Positions 12,201 to 25,000 of a stretch of DNA of 64,000 nucleotides are shown piece after piece (position 1 is the stretch's first letter; each line of letters opens with the position of its first letter). A program made the translations under genes and the position numbers. The notes beneath the pieces are model-generated. The model was given only the letters and a program-made list of their open reading frames with translations. It ran no database searches and was not told where the DNA came from. The DNA lies in assembly GCA_005784505.1 (NCBI GenBank), contig VCAZ01000027.1:3442265-3506264 (forward strand), in the 5' to 3' direction. This DNA is from Bagarius yarrelli. Taxonomy: Eukaryota; Chordata; Actinopteri; Siluriformes; Sisoridae.

Positions 12201-13319
12201 ACTGAAAAGAGGAAAGCCCTTGTTGCAGCTTGGGTGAATGTAGCATTGGTCATTAAGTTATAATTTTTTTTTAAGTGTGTTCATTTTTTTTACTTGTTAA
12301 AAAAAAGACACCTAGTGAGTAAGTGAACAAAAATAATACATTTTAAATATATATACATACAGTTTATCGTTATTTGTGACGACCTGAGTTGACGTCATGC
12401 GCCACTGCCTCTTATTTAATGACGTAATGTAATGAATGTAATGAACTCAAATTGACTAGTAAAACATTCGATCTGTCTGCTTACATGGCAGATCTAATGC
12501 ATGTTTCTGTATCATATCTGATTTATTGTCACATATAAATAAACCCTGAAACTCTAAAAATATTTGAATCCATGTGCTTTTTTTAATTGCCTACACAGTC
12601 ATCGACCATATCCTATCTGTGCCACATTAAAGAAAAAAATCGGAATTGGGTCACTTCATACATGAGGTGTACATGCTGCCCAGGTCTAAGTGCAATATCC
12701 TGCACCTGAATCACTTTTTAAAAAACAAAACGAACATATCAAATCATAACGTCTTAGGATTTTTAGGGTTACAGAGAGAGATAGTCTATGGCAATACTAT
12801 CTTCAGTGCTAATGTCCTGGTAATTAAATTAAATGACAGTCAAGTGAAAGCAGAACAACCTATCAGCAAAAAACAAGGTGATAATTGCCAACTCTGGTAA
12901 GCACAGAGGGAATCGCACATCAGTTTGTGATGACGTAGAGAAAGATGAAGCTGCAAAGGACAAGCTGCAGTCAATCCCTGATGCAACATTGTGAAACAAG
13001 TCATGAAAAAAACCCTCCTACACTTCTGCTAGTGTAAGGATATTATTCTCATTAACCGTATCAGGCTAATAAACCCATGATTAAGAATTAGCTAAGAAAA
13101 GGTTAACAGGTTGGTGTTGAATCTGACTCTGAAAAATAGGAATAAACCCTTTTTTAAACCTGAAACCAGAGTCAAATTCTGCAAAAAATGGAAACCACCA
13201 AAAAATTCAAATCTGGTATTTATAGTGTGGTTATCACCACACCTGTGTTTTCTGTCATTTTTGAAAAGGCATAGATCCAATTAGGGTAACAGACTTACAT
13301 TACACAATACAGTCTGCTT

Positions 13320-13367
<48 letters not shown>

Positions 13368-14369
13368 ACTGTGCTGGTGTTCCTACGTATAACATATGTG
13401 AGCTGAAGACGTTGACAGTTTAGGTTTAAAATGGTCATGTCTTTTGTTGACTCGTTATATCATTGAGTTCAATGAGTTTGTTCATCTTTTACATTTTAAA
13501 GATACATACAGAGAAATGACAGTACAGTAAAAGGCTCTTTTAGCTGTCCGTTTTACTGCAATGAAAATATTTTGTCTGTGTGTTTTTATGTATAATTATT
13601 CACTTTTATTACCTCGAATAAATTTGTGCACTTTTAGCATGACTGATAGTGTGACAGGTTCCACAACTAACAATAGGATAACAGCAAAATAAAATTAGAA
13701 AGATATAGAAAAAACACAATATATAAATATAAACTTACAAATAATTTGGAAAAAAAAATCTGTTCAGTGAAAGAACATTATTATGGAATTATAATTATTT
13801 TCCCAGTTGTTTTTTTCCAAGTGTTGAATAAGTTACTGACACAAATTCAGGTCGAAATATGTGTCTTTTTAGGCAAAAATCCCTACTGTTTCATTGACAG
13901 GGTGGATTGCTGGGTCCCTATGGTTACTGTCATGCTCACATAGAGCTTTAACTGCCCTAATTATTATCCTTTAGCAACAACAAACCAGAATAAATCAGAG
14001 CGTTGCAAAGATGGCAGGGGGCTGTTTTTAACCTCTTTTGAATTTCCCGTTGCCCTCTTCACTCTCTCTCTCTCTCTCTCTGTATGAGTCAGAAAGACGG
14101 GCACACATGCAAAAAGAATGAAAACCGGATGCATTTAAAACAACATCGCATCGATGTAATTATATTGTGGATAATTATGGTGGTGCTTGTAGTGCTTAAC
14201 TATAAAGCCAGACTGATTTCTTTTTAGCCAGACCTACAGTACATCAACCAGCCCAGGATTTGGGGTTTGATTTGGGCGACTGAAACAAACCTCTACTTAC
14301 TGTATAAATTCAACTGAACCAAGACGATGAAATAATGATTTAAAACACTATGTATGTTTGAACAGCTGT
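12201..14369. other. Intergenic, no gene seen
   Basis: AT-rich sequence with a CA microsatellite at 13321. No ORF with protein-family likeness on either strand. Confidence 0.65.
13321..13360. repeat. (CA)n microsatellite
   Basis: Twenty uninterrupted CA dinucleotides. Confidence 0.97.
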
Positions 14370-14830
14370 TTGTCATCCTACATAACAATAATGACTTCTA
14401 TGTAAGGGCTGTAATTATCATCATCATCATCATTTATATTGGTGTAGACTACAACTATACTGATGATGAGGTAGGAGAGTTCTATTTAATAATTGAAGCA
14501 TCATCATCGGTATTGTTTTAATCTACATTTATTAAATTAGATAGAAACCACTTGCATCATTATCAGTATTGGTGTAGATTACAGACCTTACATAGAAGTT
14601 ATTATTGTCATCTTACATAACAATAATTACTTCTACGTAAGGTCTGTAATCTTCACCAATACTGATAATGATGCAAGTGGTTTTATTTAATATTTAATTT
14701 AATGGATGTAGATTTCACCAATGTTGTAGATGATAATGTAAGAGGCTTCTATTTAATACATTAATACTGATAATTATCATCAGTTACACCAATAATGATG
14801 ATGATGTAAGAGGCTTTTCTTTTTAGTGTT
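14370..14830. repeat. Large imperfect palindrome with related flanking copies
   Basis: Arms 14545-14608 and 14620-14683 are inverted copies with about three mismatches, separated by an 11-bp loop. Weaker similarity extends outward through ATCTACATTTATTAAATT and its complement. Related pieces (TTCTATGTAAGG, GATGATGATGTAAGAGGCTT) recur from 14390 to 14820. No ORF. Confidence 0.85.
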
Positions 14831-15474
14831 TAAAATAAAGCCTTTTTAGAAAAAAAAGGATCCCATAACCCACAGCCTAAGCTATTTTAAAAGTGCATAG
14901 AAGCGCTTAAAGAAGTCCCTGTATAAGCAAATGGGTCAGGATGTAAAAACTCCAGAGACACCAGATGCAGCGTTTCAGTAGGTTAAGAAGGTAATGAGGT
15001 AGAAAATACAAAAAGGCCAGTCGTAACCTTATGCTGAAATTTCCTATGTCAAGCCTAAGCTTTTAGCGGGAACAGGGAAAAGGGCTGACGAACACAGATA
15101 TGGTGGAGGGTGGAGGGGGAAAGTGAAGAAGGATTTCCTTTGAAGTCAGCGCAAGTGGAAGCACAGGAAGATAACACATCTATTTTCCTCAAAGATTTTA
15201 CCGGATCAAAGACACAAATTTGGATATTTTTTTTGACACACATTGCAGATGATAAAAAAAACATTTATTATATATTTTACTGTTGATTTATATAATGGGC
15301 GTTCATTATAGGGCAAAAACAATACTTTTATGTTGCATAGGATTCATCAACTTTACTGTTCTTACTGATCTTTTATGCTTTGCCCTAATTTACATTCTTA
15401 ATTCATTGTGGACTTCATTAAAATCATGACAGTCAAGAAACATTTGCAGCTTAAATGTCACATATTCTCCACAG

Positions 15475-15680
15475 TACAGTGAAATTTGTCTCTTCACATA
15501 TCCCATCGTAGTAAGTTGGGGTCAGAGCGCAGGGTCGGTTATGATGAAGCGCCCCTTGAGCAGAGGGTCTTGCTCAAGGACCCAGCAGTGGTAGACTGGC
15601 AGCAGTTGGGCTCCAACCCAGGTCCTCCTGGTCTTCTAACAACTTCGTGCCTTAACTATTTGAGCCACCACTACAAGTTT
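15475..15680 (-). mobile_element. SINE family B copy
   Basis: Plus strand carries ATATCCCATCGTAGTAAGTT, GGGTCTTGCTCAAGGACCCA and ends CCTTAACTATTTGAGCCACC, the reverse complement of the family B tRNA-like head GTGGCTCAAATGGTTAAGGC. Confidence 0.75.
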
Positions 15681-16079
15681 AGTAACATACTGACATGATA
15701 CTTCAATATATCGTGTTTTCTGTAATTTTTAATTAGTTACTCTTGCAGTATGCTTTAAAAACATATGCTAAAAATATATTGGTCACTTTGTTTTAAATCG
15801 ACCTGGTAAACTTAGTTGGATCGGAGTTGATTTATCTGTGCAGTAGAATTGAGATGATCAGTGATGAGACTCCATATAATAAGAACATCTGCCGAATGAT
15901 GTAAATGTAAATCTGTTACTGGTTCATTACTAACATTAATATTATTAGCCTTTTAATTTTTGATGTAGTCAAAGCAGTCGATAGTAAGCATGCAGAAATC
16001 TTTTATCCCACATCCCTGTAGAAAAGCAATCAGAAGTTCTCTTTGTTTTCTACTGTGTTTTCATTGGAAACTCTACCAG

Positions 16080-16290
16080 CGAGGGCAGAGAGGTTTAATG
16101 GTTAGCAGGTTTGCCTTATATCTCCAAAGTAGCGGTTCTGATCTTATCACTGTCAGAGCTTGTATGTTCATGATATAGGGGTCTTAAGAGGTAATTAAAT
16201 TTCCTCCCCAAAGTCCAAACATGTGTTGTAGGCTAACTGGCATATCCTATAATTGTCTGTAGGCTTTTCTTGCCGATTTGACACAATACT
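16080..16290 (+). repeat. Diverged copy of the 'hair-pinned header' teleost repeat (TCCTCCCACAGTCC family)
   Basis: A head-like AGAGGTTTAATGGTTAGCAG is followed after about 120 bp by AAATTTCCTCCCCAAAGTCC and CATGTGTTGTAGGCTAACTG, the same order as in the better copies at 17850 and 23335. Confidence 0.5.
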
Positions 16291-17085
16291 AAATTTAAAT
16301 CTAATTAACAAAATGTAGATATAAATGAAAATTTTACTTGTTAACAAATAACTGCAGCAGAAGTTGGTCAGAACACTTTGAGATATAGATTTGTTTTAGG
16401 ATTTGGAGTGCTAAATGCATCACTTCCTGTCACAGTTTATTTTTTTTTACCGAAAAACATCGCCTACATTTCCTGTAATAGAAATCCCTGTCATGGTATA
16501 TTCCTTTCAAGACCTAGATATGCGAGTCACCATTCACAGTCTTACACTATATATAACTAAATGCATATGCACCACACAGTTACTCCCTGGGGACAACATC
16601 GTCTCATTTACGAATGTCATATCCACGAACCGCTGGCTGATTTATATGGCACCAAAAACTGGACAGGCTTTTAGGACTCTGACATTTATTATGATGAATT
16701 CTACCAGATGTCCAGCAACACAGTAAATACCGCTTAAACGGTCTATAAATATTTTTCACACATATTTCACTTTGACTTTGCATGAGGTTTTTTTAGAGAT
16801 AAATGTACCATAGTAACAGTAAATTTACAAGACTTTCTTAAATAAACCCTCTTTTTATTTGTCTATTGGTCTGCCAATATCAGCTATATATTTTCACACT
16901 CCTGAACATGACAAGAAAACATACTTTGATTGGTTGCCTTATATGTCAATCATTGGGTAAAAAAAAAAGCTAGGTGAGACCAGGTGGCAATCTTCTTTGT
17001 GAAATATTTGTGTAGAATTTTTGTGTGGTTCCTTGTGGTTAAATGATTCCTAAAATTGCCCCTGAATAGACTATTGTAGCTACGA

Positions 17086-17220
17086 TACATTTACGGCATT
17101 TGGCAGACGCTCTTATCCAAAGCCACTTAGATTTATCTCTGTTATACAACTGAGCAATTGGTGGTTAAGGGCATTGCTCAACAGTGGCAACTTAGTGATT
17201 GCGACTCGAACCCACTTTAC
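17086..17220 (-). mobile_element. SINE family A copy
   Basis: Plus strand begins TACATTTACGGCATTTGGCA followed by GACGCTCTTATCCAAAGCC, ACAACTGAGCAATTGGTGG and GCGACTCGAACCC. The final head segment is missing. Confidence 0.8.
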
Positions 17221-17499
17221 AATGATATTTTCACAATATTGTTGTTAATTTGCACATTTCATGTCAACCTCATCTTACAATATGGTTGGCGCTATTGCGT
17301 TATGTTCACTGTCTTTGTAATGCTTGTATGCACTGTCTGTTCTGCACTGTCTGCTCTGTCTTGCACACATGCACTTTATGTCTATCCTGTTTAGTGGCTC
17401 TTTGTTGTTTTGTGGAATTCTGTGTTTTGTGTAGCACCAGGGGGGATCTCATTTCACTGTGTACTGTGTAGTCCAACACCTTAACCACTGCCCCTGTAG

Positions 17500-17790
17500 C
17501 TCCTTGTACATTGGATTATCCCAGTCCTCAGTGTCACCAGCTTTTGTTTTTATGACCTTAAATGGTCTTTTAAATGTATTCAATTTAGCCATATACTTGA
17601 GCTCCTCGGATGTTGTTACTCTGTCATATCCAAGATCAAAAGATAGAAGTTGAGAGATGACCATGTGTTTGCAATGGCAGGTCCTAGGCTATGGAACAGT
17701 CTTCCCCGACCTGTGAGATCTGCATCTTCTGCATCATCTTTCTGCATCTTCTGCATCATCTTTTCACTCTTGCATTTAATTCATTTTAAG
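17500..17790 (+). pseudogene. LINE 3' ORF fragment
   Basis: A frame from about 17650 reads FAMAGPRLWNSLPRPVRS, close to the GPRLWNSLP motif at the C-terminus of many fish non-LTR retrotransposon ORF2 proteins. The following TCTGCATCATC triplication broke the end. It has no RT core in view. Confidence 0.6.
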
Positions 17791-17849
17791 TTTTGGTCTT
17801 ACTCTAATTTAGTTTGTTTTATGGTTATTTTTATTGTTTGTTTCTGTGT

Positions 17850-18095
17850 GGAGTTTGCATGTTTGCATGCCTTCCTGTGCTTGTGTGGGTTTACTCTTGG
17901 TTCTCCGGTTTCCTCCCACAGTCCAAAAGCATGTTAGGTTGATTGGTGATTTTAGGAATGAGTGTGAGGGTGTGTGTGTGTGGCCCTGTGATGAACTGGT
18001 AACTTTCGCCTTTTCAGAGATGGCTGAATAGACTCCACCAGATCCTTGTGACCCCGAATATAGAAAATGAATGAATGAATGAATGGATGGATGGA
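17850..18095 (+). repeat. L2-tail-like dispersed repeat ending in (ATGA)n
   Basis: GTTTACTCTTGGTTCTCCGG, TTTCCTCCCACAGTCCAAAA, GCCCTGTGATGAACTGGTAA, and an (ATGAATGA)n/(ATGG)n end. Same order as 23335-23655 and, reversed, 33440-33785. This block is a common teleost short repeat related to LINE 3' ends. Confidence 0.7.
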
Positions 18096-18299
18096 TGAAT
18101 AAATGAAATAACCTAACGGAGGGGGAAACGTGATTCTGGCAACCCTTCCTGTGAGGTGCAGAAACACGCACTCTGCCGGCAGAAACAAAGAAGTGCAGTT
18201 GCAGCGTCTCCTCCCCCACAGCTGGATAACAGCACGATAAAGGCTGGAAAACACACACACACACACAAACTCCAGAGCATCTCAGCATGCCTCATGCTC

Positions 18300-18444
18300 A
18301 CGGTTCCAGCAATATCACCCAGTAACCGAGCGTAGACGTGGAGGAGAGAAAAGAAGAGGAGAGGAGAGAAGAGGAGAGGAGAGGAGAGGAGAGGAGAGCT
18401 GCACATACCGTCGGAGAACAATGAAAGCGGGGTGAATTTTGCAG
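18300..18444 (+). other. st6gal2: Putative st6gal2 non-coding first exon and core promoter
   Basis: The sequence becomes noticeably GC- and CpG-richer from about 18120 to 18600, unlike the surrounding AT-rich DNA. The segment ends in ttttgcag|GTAAGCGGC with a strong donor at 18445. It carries an imperfect GGAGA polypurine run (about 18345-18398) and a four-codon upstream ORF, ATG 18421 to TGA 18435. No TATA box is obvious and the transcription start is not visible. Assignment to st6gal2 rests on strand, donor quality and the lack of another gene; the resulting first intron would be about 21 kb. Confidence 0.45.
18345..18400. repeat. GGAGA polypurine run in putative 5' leader
   Basis: GAGGAGAGGAGAGAAGAGGA and similar repeats within the putative first exon of st6gal2. 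Confidence 0.85.
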
Positions 18445-18585
18445 GTAAGCGGCGCTTTGGGACTCGTGCAAGGCTGACAGACCACCGCTTTGTGCCCGCA
18501 AATATCCAAGCGCATTGTGGAGAGAGAAGGAGAAAAAAGAAGAGGGGGTTAATGCACACAAATCTGCAAGCTGTTCCCGGCTGTC

Positions 18586-18620
18586 TCGCGCGCGCGCGCA
18601 CACACACACACACACACACA
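18586..18620. repeat. (CG)n(CA)n tract downstream of putative first exon
   Basis: About seven CG dinucleotides followed by about eleven CA dinucleotides, an alternating purine-pyrimidine run 140 bp after the putative exon 1 donor. Confidence 0.9.
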
Positions 18621-18680
18621 ATGGCAAAGCAGCATGATCAGAATCTAGTCTTTAATTCATTCGGTTAAACGAGTTAGTTA

Positions 18681-20024
18681 GTTGGTTGGTTGGAATCGTG
18701 CATCCGAAAACGAGCTAACTTGATTTAGGCTGGATGAGCTTTATTGTCTAAATCATGGTGGAGCATTGTGGCTTTAATGTGGAGCCAAAACATACAAAGC
18801 AGCCCGTGTTTTAGTCATCCTTGGTTTGTGAACGTTTGGACTAGTCATGCATCCTGTTCGGAGTTGTTTTGTGATGATCATTGATTGCATCTTTACAATC
18901 CGTACATGCTGTTGAAAGATTTTCTTTGCATTTTTTATTTTATTTTTTACACTATATTGTATTGTGATTGCTTTGGGAATGACCACCTCACATGTACAGT
19001 TAGTCTATAAACTAAATGTGGGCGTTGTTGCAAATCTCAGTAAAAGCACCTTTCAATAGAATTAAGATTTAAATTACGTTCCTATCCAAAATTCATGTCA
19101 TGCACCTGATTTTAAAAAAGCCACTTTAATGTTAGAGGTTTTTCAAATATATTTTAATGCATTTTAAAAAAAAAACAGTGTCATGAATTAATTTATCTTC
19201 TTATTAACTAAATGTAATTATACCTGAGGACATGCGCTTACATGCTGCTTCAGACTGAGTTTTGGCAGCTAGATTTGTTCAGCAGGGTTTCCACATGATA
19301 AATCTGCCGAAGACCATATCGAGCACGATCTTTCTCAGGTACCTACTTATTTCAATATATATTCATTTAATAGAGTTAATCTTTAATTCCCACTGTGTGA
19401 TGCCTCTGGGAAAGATACCAGCCTGCATACATTTCAATACAAGTCATTAGTTTTATTTTTGGTCATTCACAATCAACCTTGATTTGACCCCTTCATAAGA
19501 TTTTTTTTGTTTCTAAAACGGCTAATGTGCATGTGTTGTTTTTTTTAATGTCCTAAGTATGTGCCCTAATAGTTAATTTTGTTTAAACAAAAAAAAAAAC
19601 CCTATGTTAAACACTCGGGTCTCTGCAGTTGGTTTGATACTGACAGGCGAGCACAGCTTTTTAAACAATGTAGACACGTCCAGACAAGAATACAAGCTGA
19701 AGCATCTGTTGAAGTTAGTCAGAGTAAAAGCTTTCACCGAGCGTGCTTTTGATGTTTAGTTTTCTCCTGAGATAATGTGCACTGGAGGAAGGAACAGCAC
19801 TCGTTTTTAGACAAGTGCTGGGTTATTTGTCCGGTTTTGCTGTTGTGCACTCTGCTGTAATTATTGCCACAGGCGTATTTGTGCTGGGAGCTGAATAGAA
19901 TTTCTAGGCTTCATTCAGGCTGACCGATAGACCAGCCAATAATATCCCTTTTTTTAACCAGCCAATAAAATTCTGTTATAAATTGGTCCCACTATTGTTA
20001 GTCCCCTCGTCAGTTGGTATCAGT
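18681..20024. other. Putative st6gal2 first intron, 5' part; nothing recognised
   Basis: Unique-looking AT-rich sequence without a repeat or ORF I can name. Confidence 0.5.
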
Positions 20025-20240
20025 GATGGGGTACCTGCTTCTTCAGCAGGGACTTACTTGATTTATTCTACCTCTTAATCCCACCACTATCACGTCGCAA
20101 TTATAGAAGTATAATATGTTCTTATATTGAGGGTAAATACCATTTTTATTAAAGCAAGAAACCCTGTGAAGACAACTCTAAACTCTACACTTCAACTGCA
20201 ACTGTGCCAATTTCATCATCTGGAGCAGTTCAGGATCAGT
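20025..20240 (-). mobile_element. Same element family, copy 3 (3' part only)
   Basis: The reverse complement reads AACTGCTCCAGATGATG, TGTAGAGTTTAGAGTTGTCT, TTTAATAAAAATGGT and CCCTGCTGAAGAAGCAGGTA, matching 4981-5060 of copy 1 and 11945-12180 of copy 2 in order. The exon block is absent. Confidence 0.55.
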
Positions 20241-20939
20241 ATTTATCTTACAACATGACAAAAACATAAAAAAATGTAAATAAAATACATCATACATTAA
20301 AAGACTGTAAGCCAGCAGTACTGCTCGTAGGCACTAGTCTGCAGGTGGCGAATAAACACTTTCTTGGGCTAAGACAAGCTAGTTACCTTTGGGGCTGGTT
20401 GAACTTAGCTTCTGAGTTAGCCGACCTCTCGATGTCTAGCTTTTAAAGAAAAGTCTGCCTTAAAAATGGATTTTAAAGACATGGCAGCACATCTATACTA
20501 GAAAACAAAATTTAGATCACATATTAAAAAAAAACAGGAAATGGTGTAATATTTGGAATACCGAAACTGTGAACAGGGTGTGATGTTTGAGCTCTGTTTT
20601 TAAAATAAATAGACAATAGTGTGACTGGAATGTTGACGCCCTAAAACATTGGCAGTCTTGTTTCTGCAGAAATTCTATCGTGTGGCAGTTTTATTCAGGA
20701 TGACTGCGCTTTTCACTTTAAATGTTGTTTACTAGTGTTACATTTCTGAAAAATCAGATCAACATGATGCTGTTCTTATACTAGATATGCCTAAATTAAG
20801 TGTACGCTGGTCCCTCACACCCGTTGTGGTCATAAACATAAACTTATTGTATTGTTAGCATGTTCCGTCACTAAAACTTAATGGCTAATCCTTAATTTGT
20901 CTCAGTAGACAATGTGAGGTCTATAAAGATATATTGATA

Positions 20940-21205
20940 AAGGAAACCTCAGCTGTCCTGCACAGATCCCTGAACTCGACCACATTGAACACCTCTGGGA
21001 TAACCTGAAACAGCAGACCTCCTCACACCAAACCAGTTCCTGATCTTACTGATGCTCTTCTGGATGAATGTGTGCAATCAGCCACACTTCAAAATTTAAT
21101 GAAAAAACTATCTAGGCTTCTATAACATTAAATAATGCCCACTGATTTTGGATTTAACATGAGTGTATCAGTCAAGTGTCCACATTTTGGCTATATTTAA
21201 AAGTG
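20940..21205 (+). pseudogene. 3' end of a Tc1-type transposase
   Basis: The plus strand carries the block GACCACATTGAACACCTCTG (from a DLNPIEHLW-type motif), then CTTACTGATGCTCTTCTGGA and ATGCCCACTGATTTTGGATT and GTGTCCACATTTTGGCTATA, the usual tail of fish Tc1-like transposons. In-frame stops are present. No terminal repeats were found, so it is a truncated remnant. Confidence 0.7.
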
Positions 21206-22091
21206 GGCCATGGATAGGTAGCATTGATGCATGAATGAAGAGTAAACAAAAAAAGTGTGCAGTAACAGAAATGTGAATTAACACTCTATTCTATGGCTGT
21301 TTACTTGATGCAACAAAATCACTTGATTTAAACTCACTTGAATGTTGGTTTAATTTTTAGATATAGACTTCAAACTACACTCTGTAAATTTACTTATTTT
21401 TTTACAAGTGAATTTCCCTTCAGTTGTGTACATTTCTCATTTGTAAGTTTAGACCTCATTGTTAATTTAAAGCCTCCAGCAATGGATGCTGCTGTTTCAG
21501 TCTAACTGACTGATGGTAGCGAGAACACAAGTGAGAAGATTACCTTTATATGGATCTCCTAACTGTGACAGTTACAATAATGTGTAAGGATAAAGTAAGA
21601 GACAAAACCAGTGACTTTACTTGGCTTGATCACACGGTGGGGGAAAAAAAGTGAATATAAAGCAGTTACACAATTAAACAAGCAAATTGTAGGTGTTTAT
21701 TCACAGTTTAACAATCAGTATTAATGAAAAGTAAGTCAGTACTAACAAAATGTATTATGATGTGACTGAAGTTTATCTAGCCGTACCTTGCAGTAACATT
21801 TTTATTACCAGAGGTGGCATGGTTCTAAAATTGGATAGACTGTAGCTTTAAACAATGATCTGTTTGTATCACGTATCTGCCAACAATCCTGGTTCTGAAC
21901 ATGGCCATATAAATTGTCACGCTGCTGCAGAAGCTAGTTAAAGGCAATATTTGCTGCAGACTGTTCCCAGCGTCCCTGTGTTTAATGGATCTTTGTAGAA
22001 CTGCAGTCTGTTCTGTCATCTTGACACCTCACATGGTCTCTATTTGCTGCTGTCCTCGGAATTCTTTCTTTCCCTTGATCGCTTTCTCTCT

Positions 22092-22128
<37 letters not shown>

Positions 22129-22549
22129 GGTTCTTCTGTCTAATGACCTGTAAGGCAGTAAGAAAGTGTTTGGCATGCAGCACTGAACTGTCTAGCTGAG
22201 ACACACAGAAATTTGAGACCATGACTACACAGCTTGCACTAGAAGCTGTGTACCGCCACGGTAAACTTATCCGTGCCCATTGAAAGCCACGGTTCTCTGA
22301 CTTCAAACAACCTGAAAGTACTTCAATTAGAGGCACACAAAGGAAGGGTAATAGAGTCTTACTACAAACTTGTAAGCATTTGCCCTGGGTGAAATGCCAG
22401 GAGACCCAACAGTTCAGATGTCTTCAGTGAGCTACTTGACGTTTTTTGAAACAGTTGATGGTTACCACTTGGTTCTTTCAGCAGAAAGCTCTGTCATAAC
22501 ATATCTGTTGCTTATTTTCCTGTGTCTAAAGGCATTTTTTTTATATTTT

Positions 22550-22615
22550 TAGCTTGGTGGTGCTGGAAATCGAACCCAGTCTTCGGGGTGGTAGTCCAAC
22601 CACTGCGCTATCACA
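22550..22615 (-). mobile_element. SINE family A, head fragment
   Basis: Plus strand: TTGGTGGTGCTGGAAATCGA, ACCCAGTCTTCGGGGTGGTA, GTCCAACCACTGCGCTATC. This is the reverse complement of the tRNA-like head with its B box. Confidence 0.65.
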
Positions 22616-23334
22616 TTTAGTAGTAGTAGTAGTAAAATATTAGTCAATATTTCATTAAGATGCTGTATACAATCATTAAGTTTGCCCGGCAGTTCATGCC
22701 ATTGGACATCGTGTAAAAAATATGAAGTTGATTCTCCAATGAAATCGGTTGAATGACCTGTGCAACGTGTTTGATGTTTAGTTTACATCAAATCAGTGTC
22801 ATGTTTTTGGTGTCAAATTGATTCGCATTTTTTAACTTGTTTTGACATCAGTGTTTGGGTGTCTTTTTCAACAACCAGTTGTCTGCTGGTAGGCATTAAT
22901 AGTAGTAGAATGTAATCCTGGATAAACATCATTTATTAATCCTAAATCAACATTTCAATGAATTAATCATAATCATTTGATGTCATTAGTGTGTGCTGAC
23001 CGAACTGTAATAGAGCAAACAGGGTTTCAGTTTATTTGAATAAAAAAAAAACACTTCCCATTTCTATTTCACAATCACAAGTCAGATTTTTAAAACTTTA
23101 ACTGTCAAAAAAAAAAAAAAAAAAAAAAAATTTTTTTGTTCATGCAGGCTTACTTTAATACATTTCACTGCACACACACTTATTTTGGTCGAAATAGCAA
23201 GGAAAAATGTTTACTCATTAACTAAACGACACATACATGTCGTATGTGATTGTTCGATAAAGCATGTAATGTATTGCAAATGCCGATTAAGTGTTTTATT
23301 TTTTAAAATAAATACATGTATAATAACCACTCAG

Positions 23335-23660
23335 CCACCGTGCTGCCCCCAATTGTATTAACACTGTTGCCTCACAGGGTTCGAATCCCAAGCAGGGTTC
23401 GATTCCCAAGCAGGGGTCTTTCTATGTGAAGTTCGTGCTTGCGTGGGTTTTTTTCCAGTTTCCTCCCACAGTCCAAAAACATGTATGGTAAGTTAATTGG
23501 TGATTCTAAATTGCCCGTAGGAGTGAGTAAGTGAGTGAGTGACCTGTCCAGGGTGTACCCCTCCTTCCTTTCACCCTTTTAGAGATGGCTGGGATGGGCT
23601 CCAGCAGAACCCCGTGACCACGAATTAGGGAATAAGCGGGTATAGAATGAATGAATATTA
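23335..23660 (+). repeat. L2-tail-like dispersed repeat
   Basis: A tRNA-like entry with duplicated GGTTCGAATCCCAAGCAGG-type sequence, then GCTTGCGTGGGTTTTTTTCC, TTTCCTCCCACAGTCCAAAA, GACCTGTCCAGGGTGTACCC and GGGCTCCAGCAGAACCCCGT, ending GAATGAATGAAT. Confidence 0.75.
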
Positions 23661-24921
23661 CAATTTGGTTTACAAGAAGGAAAAGATTCAAAAAATGGAT
23701 CGAGGCAGGTTTAGTCGGCACACACTGATGACATCGGTTTATGATTGGTTGATTAAAATGTTGATCCAGAATTAACAAACGATGATCACATCCTACATGT
23801 CCACCAACTTTGCAGCATAAACTAAGCTGAAATGGGGTCAAAAATACAGTGGTCCCAAACACACCAGAGACCTTAACTCTAATTGGGATTCAAGAGCATT
23901 AGAAAGCTGTGCATCAACAGATAACATCAAATGACGAGAACTAAAGCAAGTACTGGTGTGAAAGTTCTACATTTCACCTCATCATATTGCTTTTATAGGT
24001 GCCTTCAAATGCTACTGAAATCCAAGATGTAGTTATTGTTTCCTGTGTCCCAAAGCTGCTAAACATTTACATTTCTAGCTTTACTCACCCTGAGAAATTT
24101 ACGGTTATTTCATTTATCCATCTGCTGGTCTGCTTACTGTAATTATGGTAGGTAGAGTAAATAAAATAACACAATTACTTAGAAGTTATTCCAGCCTTTT
24201 TTTATTTGGATGTTTAATACAGAAACTGAAAGTTTTTTTTAACTAAGGCTCAGCAAAACATCAAAAGGACACACTTTTTAGGCAACTGTAGACAGCAAAC
24301 TGCAGAGAAACAGTTATGACAGAGGAAGTTGAATTTCCTGTCAAAGCCTGTAAATTAGAAGCTCTAGAAGAACTTTTAGGTCAGCTTGTTGTATAACTTC
24401 TTATGTTGTACACAAAATCTCATCCCTGTAAATTGTTTTGTATTAATGTAGGTGGCCCCTGTCTTTGACTCAAACAACGAATCGTAGACAAAACGCACAA
24501 ACATGAAACATTTGATATAGGGACTTTCTCAAACACCCTATTTTGTGAGTATTTACGTCCCTGAGATAAAACACACGTGGTGCAGTTTTGTATTGTATTA
24601 TTTTTTTTTACATAATAATAGAGTCCTTCCTACATAACATTTTAATTTTTAAATAATTATTTAAAAAATGCAAGGTTGATGCAGTCAGAATTTTAAACTA
24701 GAAAAAAATAGAAACCTGTAAAATGATGATGATGGCGATGCACCAATGCACACAAATGTGCTCACATAAACAATACAGACAACTTAAAGCTGCCAGTCAG
24801 TCCATAACACGTCTTTAGACTGTGGATTGGGGTTGGGGATAGGGGCAACAAAGTAACCAGGAGACACAGGGAGACCATGCATACTTTAGATGCACCCATT
24901 GGAGGTGAAAATTAAAAAGTG

Positions 24922-25000
24922 GGAAAGTGGTGCCTCATGGTTAAGGTGTTGGACTACCAACCTTAAGATTGTGGGTTCGATTCCCAGCACCAACAAGGCA
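24922..25000 (+). mobile_element. SINE family A, tRNA-like head only
   Basis: GTGCCTCATGGTTAAGGTGT (A-box region) and GATTGTGGGTTCGATTCCCA (B box) lie in correct order and spacing, after which similarity stops. No tRNA cloverleaf with a paired acceptor stem is evident, so it is not a tRNA gene. Confidence 0.7.

Noticed and set aside
17809..18627. Overlapping minus-strand ORFs of up to 168 codons
   Set aside because: They run through CA, GGAGA and CG repeats and the L2-tail repeat; composition (runs of CV, S, L) is what the repeats dictate, and the region is a better fit as promoter and leader of a + strand gene.
24922..25000. tRNA gene
   Set aside because: A and B boxes are present but no paired acceptor stem; the same head occurs in many SINE copies here.
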